Of a stretch of DNA of 64,000 nucleotides, positions 44,286-64,000 are shown piece by piece. Below the pieces are notes generated by a model that was not told the DNA's origin, did no database searches, and saw only the letters and a list, made by a program, of their open reading frames with translations. This DNA comes from Tetragonia tetragonoides (taxonomy: Eukaryota; Streptophyta; Magnoliopsida; Caryophyllales; Aizoaceae). Both the position numbers and the translations under genes were made by a program. The stretch is taken from positions 26,978,501 to 27,042,500 of the forward strand of contig CM076146.1 of NCBI GenBank assembly GCA_038025085.1, given 5' to 3'. The first letter of the stretch is position 1. Each line of letters starts with the position of its first letter.

Positions 44286-45150
44286 TTATAGAGCAATGAG
44301 CATGGCAGCTATGAGTCCAGTCATGCACATCCTCCATGGATATCCTTGCTGCTTCAGTGATATTCCTTCGTTCTGTTATTAAAACACCATATGATCAGAG
44401 AAGGCAAGTAAAGCAACATGAAGATCAGGAACATATTTGGTTCTCAAAGGAACAAACATGAGCACTAAAAGGATGACTGTATAGATTTACCAGATCGGAA
44501 GGGGACGGTGCTGGTGATGTATCCTCTGAAGAAGTATCTGGAACCATAGGAGGGGCTGGGGGACTTGGTGGTGTTGGAGCTGGTGCTGGTGCATGATGAT
44601 GCCTCTTGTGCTTGTGCTTCCTCTTCTTCTTTCCCTTAGAGGGTACTGGTGCAGGTGCTGGCGTGACTGGGGCTGGTGCTGGAGCTGGAGCTGGTGGCTT
44701 TGAGGGTGATATGACCGGTGCTGAGACTGGTGTCGCTTTGGTAGGAGCTGATGCTGGTGCACTCTTTGTTGGGGGAGGTGTGGGTGGCACAGTTGCTGGG
44801 GAAGGTGATACTGACGGTGGAGGTGATGAAGGTGCTGGTGGCTGTGCTGGTGGAGTTACTGGTGTGGGTGGCGGTGATGATGGTGTTTTTGCAGGTGCTG
44901 ATACGGGTGGACTCGTTGGTGTAGTGGTGGGAGGTGGTGGAGTAGCTGGGCTTGAGACCGGTGAAACCTGTGTAGGTGGTGTTGCCGTAGGTAACGGTGG
45001 TGGGGTTGCTGAGGTTGTTGGTGAGTTTGAAGGAGGTAGAGGTGCTGCTGGTGGCACATTAACTGGTGACGTTGCTGGTGCTTGCGCTTTTGCTATTGCT
45101 ATAGCAAGGAACATGCTATATAACATGCAAACCCACCTGGGATTAGCCAT
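44286..45150 (-). CDS. AGP19: lysine-rich arabinogalactan protein, GPI-anchored
   Basis: Exon 1 is 45150-44491 and exon 2 is 44372-44286; GT..AG borders and phase 0 give 248 residues. A signal peptide (MANPRWVCMLYSMFLAIAIAKA) precedes a long Pro/Ala/Ser/Thr region full of AP, SP and TP dipeptides, the sites of arabinogalactan addition after Pro hydroxylation. A short basic block (KGKKKRKHKHKRHHH, about residues 168-183) marks the Lys-rich AGP17/18/19 subgroup. Exon 2 supplies the hydrophobic GPI-signal tail ending MTGLIAAMLIAL. The protein should sit on the outer face of the plasma membrane. The choice of AGP19 among the three rests on its neighbours. The ATG at 45150 is preferred over an in-frame upstream ATG at 45303 because only it starts the signal peptide. 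Confidence 0.92.
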
Positions 45151-45566
45151 TTTTCTCTTGGTAGTGTATCTGGAGAAGTAAGGTGATCCATAGATTGGAG
45201 GGAGGAAACTTATAAGATATGGAGGTAAGTTTGGTGGAGAAAGAGGAGAGGTAAACTTCAGATGGTTGGACAGTTGGTATGTGGTACGTCTCATGATTCT
45301 CATCTAATGAATTCGCAGGTGTGGTGAATTTTTAAGATTATTTTTCACTAAACTGCTTTTCATTTTAATTTTTATTTTTAATTTGTGCTAATGACAATGA
45401 AGTTTCATAAGATGGTCCTACAACTATCCAATGTTGCTTAATCCTAATGTTTTAATGATGTATTATCCTTGTTATTATCCTCATTATTAGAATATGAATC
45501 CATCATTATTTCTTGCTATCATCCTAAGGCACATTTGTTACGGATGCTTGCTTTTGTTGCTGAGTT
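45151..45566. other. upstream region of the AGP gene
   Basis: Should contain the AGP promoter on the minus strand. cttataag near 45206-45213 is a weak TATA candidate. No other feature. Confidence 0.4.
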
Positions 45567-45574
45567 AATAACAA

Positions 45575-46470
45575 GGGGATTGCTTTAATGTAAAAAAATT
45601 TTCCCAAAATACCCCCTAATTAATTTTTCAACATTTTGCTTTGCTCCCTCTTCTCTCTCCGTTCTCTCTTTCCCTCTTCCCTTTCTTTTCCATCTTCGAA
45701 GGTACAATGGTTTCTCTCTCCACCACAATTTAGCTACACTTGCTAGTTTCATAACCATGGTGTGCCACCCAATCTACAACTGGATTTCAATCAATATGGA
45801 TTCCCAAGAAGTGAGAAATGTGGCAATTACTCCTATGAAGTACTGTTTAATCTTGTAAAAATGCTCAAACAATGAGTATAAATTGGACTATATATCATGA
45901 GTGTTCATTATAACCCAAAAGATATTTGATATGAATGATAATCGAAGTCCCCATAACACTACAGTACAAAGCAAACAATGGTAAAAATGGAAGGGAATGA
46001 AGAACAGACTAGTTACTACCAAGAATGAACAATGGAACAAATCCTTTGGCCCCGCTTCGCTTCACTTTTGCCAACCGCCGCCCAGCCCCAGCCGTCGCCC
46101 AATCCCAGCCGCCACCCAGCAACCCAGCCGCCACCCAGCAACCCAGCCGCCGCCCAGCAACAACCCCAGCCCTCCAACCACTCTCCAATAAACACTAACC
46201 TACTACCCACAAAACTCTTAAACAATTAGTAATTTTGAAAAAGAAACTAATCTAAATTATAAAAATTACCTCAATATCATCATTAATTTGATCAAAGATA
46301 TTGTCTTCTGCGAAAGAATCATCCATATTGATTGACTAGAGAGAATGATGGGAGATAGAGGAAAATGAGGAATAAGTGGATGTTCCTTTACAAATAAAAG
46401 GGTAATTTGAGAAGTTTTGTGTCAAAAACATTTACGTTAAGCAATTTGTGATTTACGTTAAGCAACTTCG
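45575..46470. mobile_element. non-autonomous DNA transposon with 8-bp TSD, copy B
   Basis: Perfect 8-bp duplication aataacaa at 45567-45574 and 46471-46478. It shares with copy A (14561-15536) the ends ggggattgc and ttacgttaagcaa.ttcg, the C-rich block of cagccgccaccc words (46070-46190), and the stretch from acctcaatatcat to atccatattgat. It lies about 420 bases upstream of the AGP start codon. Confidence 0.82.
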
Positions 46471-46575
46471 AATAACAATCATCACCAGTTGTGGATCTAG
46501 TCATTCTACATCCTCTCAACATCTTTCCTCTTTGCGGTTTTGTTGGGAGTAATGTCGTCCAGTAAAATAATGTTA

Positions 46576-46815
46576 CCCGGGTGGCTTTAGTTGGAAGCAA
46601 TGATGATTATAATGTAACCTTTTATAATCTATAGAGTAAAGGAGGGGGAGGAGAGAGATGAGAAAAATGGAATTGATTACATATTAAGTGTAATCTATTG
46701 TGTGATTACATTCTCACTCTCCTGCGTCTCCCAAGGTCTCTCACTTTTTCATCTCACATTTACTTTATAAAAAGGTCAATCATATAGCACGTTGTTCCGC
46801 TTGGAAGCAATTACA
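46576..46815. mobile_element. MITE related to 7573-7849
   Basis: Shares gcaatgatgattataatgtaac and the tagagtaaag...aggagag block with the copy at 7573. TTA precedes it (46573-46575). The right end is approximate. Confidence 0.5.
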
Positions 46816-47769
46816 GTTTGGATAAGGATAACTTATTTGAAAAAAAATGCAAAGACATCCAAAGTTGTTGATGGCAAGATTGAAACCTGATCTTAAAACT
46901 GCGCTCCTGAAAGATTTTAGTTAGTTGTCATGGTAGCAAAATTTATGTTCATTTATAGATCTAGTATGTTCCTCAAGTGTTTCCATTGAACATGCCGTAT
47001 AATTATTCTATCTATTAATGGAGATTTCTTATTCGCCATAAAAAAAAAATTAAAATTATATACTCTGATACTTGATACATGTTAAAGTCTATTACTTACA
47101 CAAAAGCGAAAAAAAATCGGGTTTCATGCAAGTCCTTGGTGCATTTCCCAAGCTGCATAACACCTTTCAGTTTCACTTATAAATCCAAAATGACGACTTG
47201 CTAGTGCAAATGGTCGAACAGATCGTTTGAGCTAACGTTAGATCATTTCGGGTTCAGTCTGGTGACTTGACTATCAGTTGAAGATGAAGAGCAAAAAAAA
47301 AGACTATCAGTTGAAGTTGATACATCAACAGCACTAGAGTGATATATTGGGTGCTCAAAGTCCAAACACTTCATTACTTTTTACCATAAAAAAAAAAAAA
47401 AAAGAACTTTTGATTCTTGTCTTGTTTATTTCAATTTTCACATAAAGTGAAACCGATAAACTAGATGAGAGATTAGTTGTCAAAAAAAAATAATAAAATA
47501 ATAAAAATAAATTGATATGACAAAAAGCCTAACGGTTAGCTTCGCCATCCCAATCAATAGTTATGAGCTACCCCAGGCGAACAGAAAGTTTGGAAAGAAA
47601 GGAACCAATTACGATGGCTCTCAAATCTCAACTGCGAATGTACGTAAACTTCGAACATTTGATCTTCAAGGAATAACGAAAAAATGCTTTCTCATTTTCA
47701 ACCAATCAACAATCGGATTGTCACCTCTACAAATCACTCAGTTGGCTAAAAATTACATATATTCACTAA
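46816..47769. other. spacer and 3' flank of TADA
   Basis: Includes the 3' UTR of TADA at its right side. A plus-strand frame at 47517-47786 is antisense to that region and has no recognised domain. Confidence 0.4.
47284..47301 (+). mobile_element. 18-base A-tailed insert between 15-bp direct repeats
   Basis: atgaagagcaaaaaaaaa sits between two identical copies of gactatcagttgaag (47269-47283 and 47302-47316). This is the footprint of target-primed reverse transcription that stopped after a few bases, though a local duplication is also possible. Confidence 0.5.
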
Positions 47770-57125
<9,356 letters not shown>

Positions 57126-57204
57126 TTTTATAGTGCTTTGTGCAACTAAATTTCATACCTTTGGGGAAAGGGGAGAGTGATACAGAGATGGGAATTCGTA
57201 CCTT

Positions 57205-57244
<40 letters not shown>

Positions 57245-57566
57245 GAAGAGTTTGTGAAGATTTTGCAGCAGAAGCTGAGATGGATTTACATATTGGTTTT
57301 CATAGAACAGGTCTGAAGCTTTTTAGAGACGATGGTGAATGATGATGATCCCATTTGGGTATTTCTTTTTCAACTTCTTTTAGCTAATTCTACAAAACAA
57401 CAGTTGGATTAGCTTGCTTCAGAATGTGATTTCAGTAATTGGACTTTTGTCTTCAGTAGAGGACAAGGCCCATGAAGGCTCCTCCAGATTATAATTCAAA
57501 AGGCCCATGATAGCTGGAGTACAAAAAAAACTTTTCAAAACTTCATTGTTTTTTTATTTTGATCCC
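57126..57566. other. upstream region of TADA
   Basis: 5' leader and promoter region on the minus strand. Includes a (GA)n tract at 57208-57240 that reads as CT repeats on the TADA strand, common in plant leaders. Confidence 0.5.
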
Positions 57567-57584
57567 AACAAAACCTTCATTGTT

Positions 57585-58163
57585 TTTTTTTTTTTTTTTG
57601 AGAGGGGAATAGAGACTTTCATTGATATAAAAGGCATAAGGTTTTTACATCGAAAATAATCCTAGAATATACTAAATTAATAATAACAATAACAAATATG
57701 CTAACAAAATAATTGACTAGAATACCCGAGCGCGACTCCCAACATGCATAGTAACGATGTGCTTCCTTTGATGCTTCATCTTTAATGGAAGTGAAGATCT
57801 TCACCGCAAGTACCGTAATTATTTGCTCATAAAACGTATGATACCATCGATCTTGTGCATATCCGGTCCCCGAATTCATATTACTTGCTATTAAATCGCA
57901 CAATAGGCGAAGAGAGGATCCTATAAAAAGGAAAAATGTGAAATTCCTAATAACTCCACAAAAGGGAGATAAAATTTATTCAAGTTAGAGCGCAAAAACT
58001 AGATATCAATGACAAAAGGAGGTGAAAAACATGAATCACAGACCGAAAATGACCTATATCAACCCTCCCGGCCTGAAAATTTATCCTACTAAGAATTAGG
58101 ATTTGAGAGAGGAAAAGGAGAGTCAAAAGAGTTAATGTTGCATTATTGCTACATATATTATTT
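57585..58163 (-). mobile_element. 5'-truncated retroposon with 18-bp TSD
   Basis: A perfect 18-bp duplication, aacaaaaccttcattgtt, flanks it (57567-57584, 58164-58181). A T run at 57585-57599 is the A-tail of a minus-strand copy. The 579-base body has two short open frames without recognised domains. It is a truncated LINE or a retroposed transcript. Confidence 0.82.
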
Positions 58164-58181
58164 AACAAAACCTTCATTGTT

Positions 58182-58218
58182 AGGTGGAATAGATCAAATA
58201 ATAGATAATAAAATTTAA

Positions 58219-58249
<31 letters not shown>

Positions 58250-59990
58250 TCAATCCATCTCATATTTAAATTATATTTGATAATGTGCAAAATAACTCCA
58301 AACTAAATTTTCATAGCGTGGTGTTCCTCCATTATCACAAAAAAAATATTGAAAGTGATTTCCGAAAACGAAAATTATAGGACTAATATACAATGACTCC
58401 TTTTAATTCACCTGGATAAAATTGATCTGAACTTAATTAAATTGATTTTTAAAACTTAACCGTTAACCATTTAAAATTCGTCCGAACATAGTCAATATTG
58501 GAATCATTTGAAAATATGCTTTGAGATCTTTCCGATGACATAATTACCATCATGAAATTATTACAGAATAAAAAGTTATATGAGTTATAAAGTTACACAT
58601 GAACTGAACTGGACAGGACTGAACTGAACTGAATTTAAGTAAAATTAAGGTGAATCAAACAGAGCCAATATCTTAAAAGGTGACTTATATTAAAAGGTGG
58701 TTTTTCAGATAAACGACTCATCTAAACTATTGCCTAAATCGTAAGGATTTACGTAGTTGTGTGGATCCAATAAAACTATGACTAGGCAAAAAAAAATTCT
58801 AAAAAATTAAAATATGAGTAGTTTCATTGGTATAGTTTCGTTCCGAGTTTCATATTTTTCTTGTAAGTCATAGTTTTATTTTTTTCAAGGTGCAATTTTA
58901 CTATCTTCACACAGTTGTTTGAACCCGGAAATTTAGTCAAATAATAATCATTCATAGTGCACAAAATCTTGTGTGAACTTAGTTCACAGTAGACCAAAAT
59001 ACTAAATCTGTTAAAAAATATATTTCATGTCTCTAAAATATTTGCGCTATATCCTTGGTCCACGTGGACTAAGTCCACACAAGACGAGTTGTTCATAGTG
59101 CTAGCTAATGGGTTGATTTAATATTGGGCCATGTCAAAACATGGCTTGGCCTTCCATGGCCTGTTCCAAACTGGAGTCTTGGGCATGGCTTGGGTCGTCC
59201 ATGGATTGTTCCAGACTAGAGCCGTAATGGACCAGGGGCCTTGGCCTAATAGTGGCCATCAGGCCTGCCACAAACGGATTGAGCCCAGGTAAGTTTGGTC
59301 TGCTAGTGCTAGTCTGGTTAAACAAGTAAACATATAAGCCCATGAAGGTATTCTTATTGGGCCCAAAATGATCCCTGGGTTAACCTTAGGATTAGGATTT
59401 CTTCGGCAAATTTAGGCTGCAGATCAATTTATTTAAATCCGTTATTATATCAAAACAGAACCTAAGGGCTTGCCCATCTTTGCACCCAAAAAAAAAAAAA
59501 ATCAGAACAGAACGAAGTTCAGGTTCCCCTTAGCAAGTGTTCACCGACAGACATTAGAGCGAGAAATAACGAGTAATTCATGTCTAAAATTAGATCTTTA
59601 TTTATTATATGAAGTTCACTAGTTGTGTTATTCAACGTGTTTAATTACTTGTCAATTGTCATGATGGGCATGGATTTGGACTTGTACATCTCGTTTAACA
59701 ACAACAACAATAACAACAATAATAACAATTAATTTCGCCAAGGACATGAATTACGATATTTCACAGTTTAATATGGGTAAGCACAACCAGTGACGGACGC
59801 AGGATATTAGTGTTGAGTCATTGAGGACAACAAAGGGAAGGCATGGACCAAAAAGAAGAGAAAGGTAGCTTGGTTGGCTACGGTTGTTTATGATCTTTGG
59901 TTCAAGAGAAATTACAGGATTTTTTAGGACACTAAAAAAATCCGTGAAGCAGATTGTCAGAACTATTCAATACAACATTTGTATAAGGGC
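58182..59990. other. AT-rich spacer
   Basis: No gene recognised. Contains an (AAT)n tract at 58221-58250 and a 46-base near-tandem repeat of catggcttgg...ccatgg...ttcca words at about 59140-59225. Confidence 0.4.
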
Positions 59991-60313
59991 TGTTGAACAA
60001 CCCCTCAAGCATAACTCGTCAAGATCAAACCACTAATCTTATAGTGTAACCGCCATGATTGAGAGCTTGCAAGCTTAGAGAGAGAAAGAGAGTTTGTGGA
60101 CAAACCTCATGAATGAGGAGAATTCTGTATTGATTAATTGAGTAACTGTACAAGCTTTATGTCCTCATATATATATAAAGCTTAACAGAACAATGAATAA
60201 ATAATAAAGTGTAATAACAAACTATTGTAACCGCTTAGTAGATGAGTTGGAGTTTGTTATGGTATTGTGTTGAGCTGGCAAAGTGGTCTTAACCAATTGG
60301 GAGGATCCCAACA
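59991..60313 (-). repeat. 3' LTR of the Ty1-copia element
   Basis: Read on the minus strand it starts TGTTGGGATCC right after a G-rich polypurine tract (GCGGGGGGG, forward 60314-60322) and ends GTTCAACA. A TATA run is at about 60167-60179. The five bases beyond it, agggc at 59986-59990, should be the target duplication. Confidence 0.85.
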
Positions 60314-63300
60314 CCCCCCCGCAAGCTGGTGTTGCAGTAGGAGAGAGCATGCCCAGCTTGAGCAAGAGGTCCCAGTGTTGCTTGGAAGGCAGAATTTTGG
60401 TCAAGACATCAGCCAATTGGTGCTGTGTAGGCAAATAACTTAACTGTAATAGGCCCTCTAGGACTTTATCCCTTGTGAAGTGACAATCAATCTCTATATG
60501 TTTGGTCCTCCCATGAAAAACAGGATTTTTGGCTATATGTAGAGCACTTTGATTGTCACAATGCAATTCCACTGGCTTAAGATTAGTAACACCAAGTTCC
60601 TCTTATAAACCAACTAGCCAAGTGACTTCAGAAGCAGCTTGCTGCATGACCCTATACTCAGCCTCAGCAGAAGATTTAGATACAGTCCCTTGCTTCTTTG
60701 ATTTCCAACTAATGGGAGAATTACCGAGATGTACCAAGTAACCAGTGACTGAGCGTCTAGAAGAAGGACAAGATGCCCAATCAGAATCACTAAAAGCCTG
60801 TAACCTGAGCTGATCATTAGCAGACAAAAGTATACCTTGCCCAACAGTACCTTTAATGTACCTGAGAACATGTTCCATGGCTTGTAAATGAGGATATCTA
60901 GGTTGCTGCATGAACTGGCTTAGGGTTTGAACAGCAAATGAGAGGTCAGGCCTAGTGTGAGTGAGAAAATTCAGCTTGCCAATGATAACTCTGTAGTAAG
61001 AAGGATCTGGCAATAAATCTCCTTGATCAGGAAAAAGCTTCAGATGGAGAGGCAGAGGAGTCAAGGCAGCTTTAGAGTCAGTGAAACCAGTGTCAGCTAA
61101 TAATTCCTTGGTGAACTTTTTCTGTGTTAAACTCACACCATGAGGCAGATGACCAACCTCAAAACCGAAAAAATAATGTAATTTCCCTAAATCCTTAATG
61201 CCAAAAGAACCATGTAGGTGCTGCTTGAGACATTGTATTTCCTGAATATCAAAACCTGTGACCAAAATGTCATCAACATAGACAGCCACCATTGTCAAAG
61301 AAGAGCCATTTTTCTTCAGAAATAGACTATAGTCATTCTTGCACTGCTTATATCCTAGAGCAAGAAGAGATGAGTGTAATTTCTCAAACCATTGTCTTGA
61401 AGCTTGTTTGAGGTCATAAAGTGACTTTGTAAGCCTGCAAACCTTGTTCTCTGGATTAGGAATACCCTCAGGCATTTTCATATAAATTTCTTCCTTGAGA
61501 TCACCATGTAAGAAGGTGTTATTAACGTCCAATTGAAATAAATCTCATTTCCTTGATGCAGCAAGAGCAATAATAGCCCTTATAGTTGACATCTTAACAA
61601 CTGGGGAAAAAGTCTCATTGAAGTCAATGCCTAATTTCTGTGTATTTCCCATGATAACCAATATGGCTTTCAACCTCTCTAACGAACCATCTGAATTAAG
61701 TTTAGTTTTGTAAACCCATTTACTTGAAATGGCTTTCTTCCCTGCAGGAAGATCACACACCTGCCATGTATTGTTAGCTTGTAAAGCACTTATCTCTTTA
61801 TCCATTGCCTTAACCCAACCTGGATCACTAGCAGCTTGTTTGTATGAAGAACGTCCAGTAAAAGAAGTGACGTGAGAAATATGAGCTTGATGAGATGGTG
61901 GAATGAAGGTAAACTGGACAAGATTACACCAATGACCAGTATAAACAGGTGGGACGGTAGCAGTAGACATGTTGCATTTGTAGGCTGTGAGATAAGAGGG
62001 AGGATGAGAAGTCCTAGTAGACTTCCTTAAGGGAGCATGTGATGGAATTGGGGGTGGTGGAGGTGGATGGGGAGGAGAACTGGATACAGAAAGACTTGTA
62101 GGTACAGAGAGAGGAGAAGTATGTGAGGAGAAGAGGGCTGAGAAGTAGAAGGGATGGATGCAGGAGGGAAATCTAGAAAAATGGATGTTGGAAGTGTAGG
62201 TGGCTCAGTATGAGAAATGCGGTGATATGGAAAAATGAGTTCATGAAAGAACATCCCTGCTGACAAAGATTTTATGTGACACAAGATTTAGAAGCTTATA
62301 ACCCTTTTTCCCATATGGATAACCTAGGAAAATACATGGATCTGCACTAGGTTTGAATTTGTCTCGGTTATGAGCAGAAGTTGAGGCAAAACACAAGCAA
62401 CCAAAACTTCTTAAAAAAGTGTATTGAGGGATTTTATTGTATAAAAGTTCATAGGGAGTCTTGTGGTGTAAAATGGACAAAGGCATTCTGTTAATAAGAA
62501 TAATAGCAGTCAAAAGGCATTCTCCCCAACATTTACGTGGTAATTTGGCTTGAAAATGGAGGGCTCTGGTTGTTTCAAGGAGGTGTCTGTGTTTGCGTTC
62601 AACAATGCCATTTTGCTGGGGAGTTCCTACACAGGAAGTTTGAGGATACATGCATTTTTCAAGAAATAAAGCAGGAGCAGATCCCTCAGTAAATTCAAGT
62701 CCATTGTCTGATCTTATGGACTTAACATCAACTTTAAACTGAGTTTTGACAAAAACAAGGAAGGATTAAAGCACAGAATATGCATTGCTTTTATGTGAGA
62801 GTAGAAAGGTCCAAGTGGCCCTAAAAAAATCATCCACAATTGTGAGGAAATATCTAAATCCATTATGTGTAGTTTGATGATATGGACCCCAAAGGTGTAC
62901 ATGGATAAGATCAAAGATACAAGAGGAAACAGATGAACTATGGGGAAAAGGAGACCTATGTTACCTAGCTTGGGACAAACTTGACAAACAAAACTAGTCT
63001 TATTACAACCAGTAGGGAGACAACTAAGGAATTTCAGTTTATCATAAGGCATATGACCCATCCTGCAATGCCAAAGATCAGCATCTGTGTTGAATGAAGC
63101 AAGAGATGTGGATTGTGTTTGAGGAGGAGGAGAAACTGCAAGAAGCTTGTCCTTGCAGCAGATGTAGTATAGGTCATTAAGCTCTTTACCAAGTTGAAGG
63201 ACTTTGTTCGTCACTGGGTCTTGAATGTGACAAGATGTAGTAGTGAAAACTACATGAGAATTATACTGCTTGGATAGCTTACCAGCAGAAATCAAATTAA

Positions 63301-63991
63301 AATGAAATTTAGGAACATGAAAGACATTATGAAGAAGAATTTCAGGTGTTATTTGCACTAAACCAACATGCAGAATAGGAATATGTCTACCATCAGGAAT
63401 TGTCATGAAACAGTTGGAAACAGGTTTATAAGATGTAAAATAGTGAATGTGAGGGGTGACATGATCAGTAGCACCAATGTCAATGATCCAAGTTAAGTCA
63501 GATAATGCATTAAAGAGACAAAGATTTTTACCTGCCATCATGGAAGATGCAAGATCAGTTCTATCAGAGTAAGGATTGTCCAAAGTTTGTTTGCAAAGAA
63601 GTCCAATAAGATGATCATATTGCTCCTTAGAAATGCCTGTAGCAAGAGAAGAACCTGGAGAGCTGCTTGAAACAGAAGTGGACTAAAGAGAACTAGAATC
63701 AGTTGTCTGTGATGTTCCTACAAACCTCTTGCCTTTGTTATCATTTCTATTTTGCAATTTGTAACACTTATCAATTGTATGCCCAGGCTTCTTACAATAG
63801 TTGCAACTAACAGGGCCAGAGATCTTTCTGTCAAAATTTCCTGGCATTCGTACTGCATTCTGCTCATATTGACCCGACCTAGGTTGCTGAAAATGAGAAT
63901 TATGATTCCCTTGTTCATGAAAAGAATTTCTCTGCTGAAAACCTCTTTGTTGATAACCAGAAACATGTTGCCTGTGATGTTGAGAATACAT
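60222..63991 (-). pseudogene. Ty1-copia gag-pol polyprotein, interrupted
   Basis: Gag zinc knuckle CNYCKKPGHTIDKC (near 63800). Protease motif reads D-I-G-A (WIIDIGATDH, near 63490) instead of the usual D-S-G-A. GAG-pre-integrase HCRMGH...CQVC follows. Integrase C-terminal part is GTPQQNGIVERKHRHLLE (62600). RT shows WVYKTKLNSDGS, DVNNTFLHGDL and intact YVDD (about 61270). RNase H ends it (CDNQSALHIAKNP, DVLTK). TGA at about 61542 replaces the Trp expected in KWDLFQLDV; TAA near 60605 splits RT from RNase H; further breaks lie at 62241 and 62652-62714. Confidence 0.92.
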
Positions 63992-64000
63992 TGCAGAAGC

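Larger units (their letters stand above)
59991..64000 (-). mobile_element. Ty1-copia retrotransposon, 3' part, broken
   Basis: The 3' LTR is at 59991-60313. Upstream on the minus strand the order gag knuckle, protease, integrase, reverse transcriptase, RNase H is that of Ty1-copia. The 5' part lies beyond the right edge. Several stops and frame breaks make it non-functional. Confidence 0.93.

Noticed and set aside
44606..45181. 191-residue glycine-rich protein on the plus strand
   Set aside because: It is the mirror of the Pro/Ala-rich AGP coding region on the other strand; the minus-strand gene has signal peptide, Lys-rich block and GPI tail.

Overview
This is nuclear DNA of a flowering plant, most likely a eudicot. 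It is AT-rich, its genes have introns with GT..AG borders, and it is dense in plant transposons (L1-type and RTE LINEs, SINEs, Ty1-copia, an LTR-element array, hAT-, Harbinger- and Stowaway-type MITEs). I cannot name the species from sequence alone. No prokaryotic feature was seen.

Layout. 1-28.7 kb is a transposon-rich stretch with no host gene that I can support. It holds a tandem Helitron-like repeat (0.47-1.45 kb), a decayed 5.8 kb L1 LINE on + with its target-site duplication (TSD) (1.5-7.3 kb), a four-LTR retroelement array closed by one 5-bp TSD (8.3-13.2 kb), nested MITEs and an 8-bp-TSD element (13.6-15.5 kb), an RTE LINE tail (15.6-16.4 kb), a SINE (17.6-17.8 kb), a small hAT-type MITE (19.2-19.4 kb), and a probable Helitron (19.7-26.06 kb) into which a nearly intact LINE on - has inserted (20.6-25.7 kb).

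29.3-57.1 kb is a gene island with four host genes: a PHO1;H1-type SPX-EXS phosphate exporter (+, 14 exons), a Zim17/DNL zinc-finger protein (+, 4 exons), a lysine-rich arabinogalactan protein of AGP19 type (-, 2 exons), and the plastid tRNA-Arg adenosine deaminase TADA (-, 4 exons). To my knowledge the same four families sit side by side on Arabidopsis chromosome 1 (At1g68740, At1g68730, At1g68725, At1g68720), so this looks like conserved microsynteny. Their introns and spacers carry MITEs, SINEs, LINE tails and a piece of mitochondrial large-subunit rRNA (in TADA intron 3).

57.1-64 kb returns to repeats: a retroposed piece with an 18-bp perfect TSD, then the 3' part of a broken Ty1-copia element on -, which runs off the window.

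The four host genes do not form a pathway; they are neighbours by descent. I see no new enzymatic or defence system. The more unusual items are the four-LTR array whose open frame runs through the polypurine tract into the LTR, the PHO1;H1 intron with a GC donor and no AG at the expected acceptor, the tandem repeats in TADA, the mitochondrial insert, and several completely resolved nested insertions.
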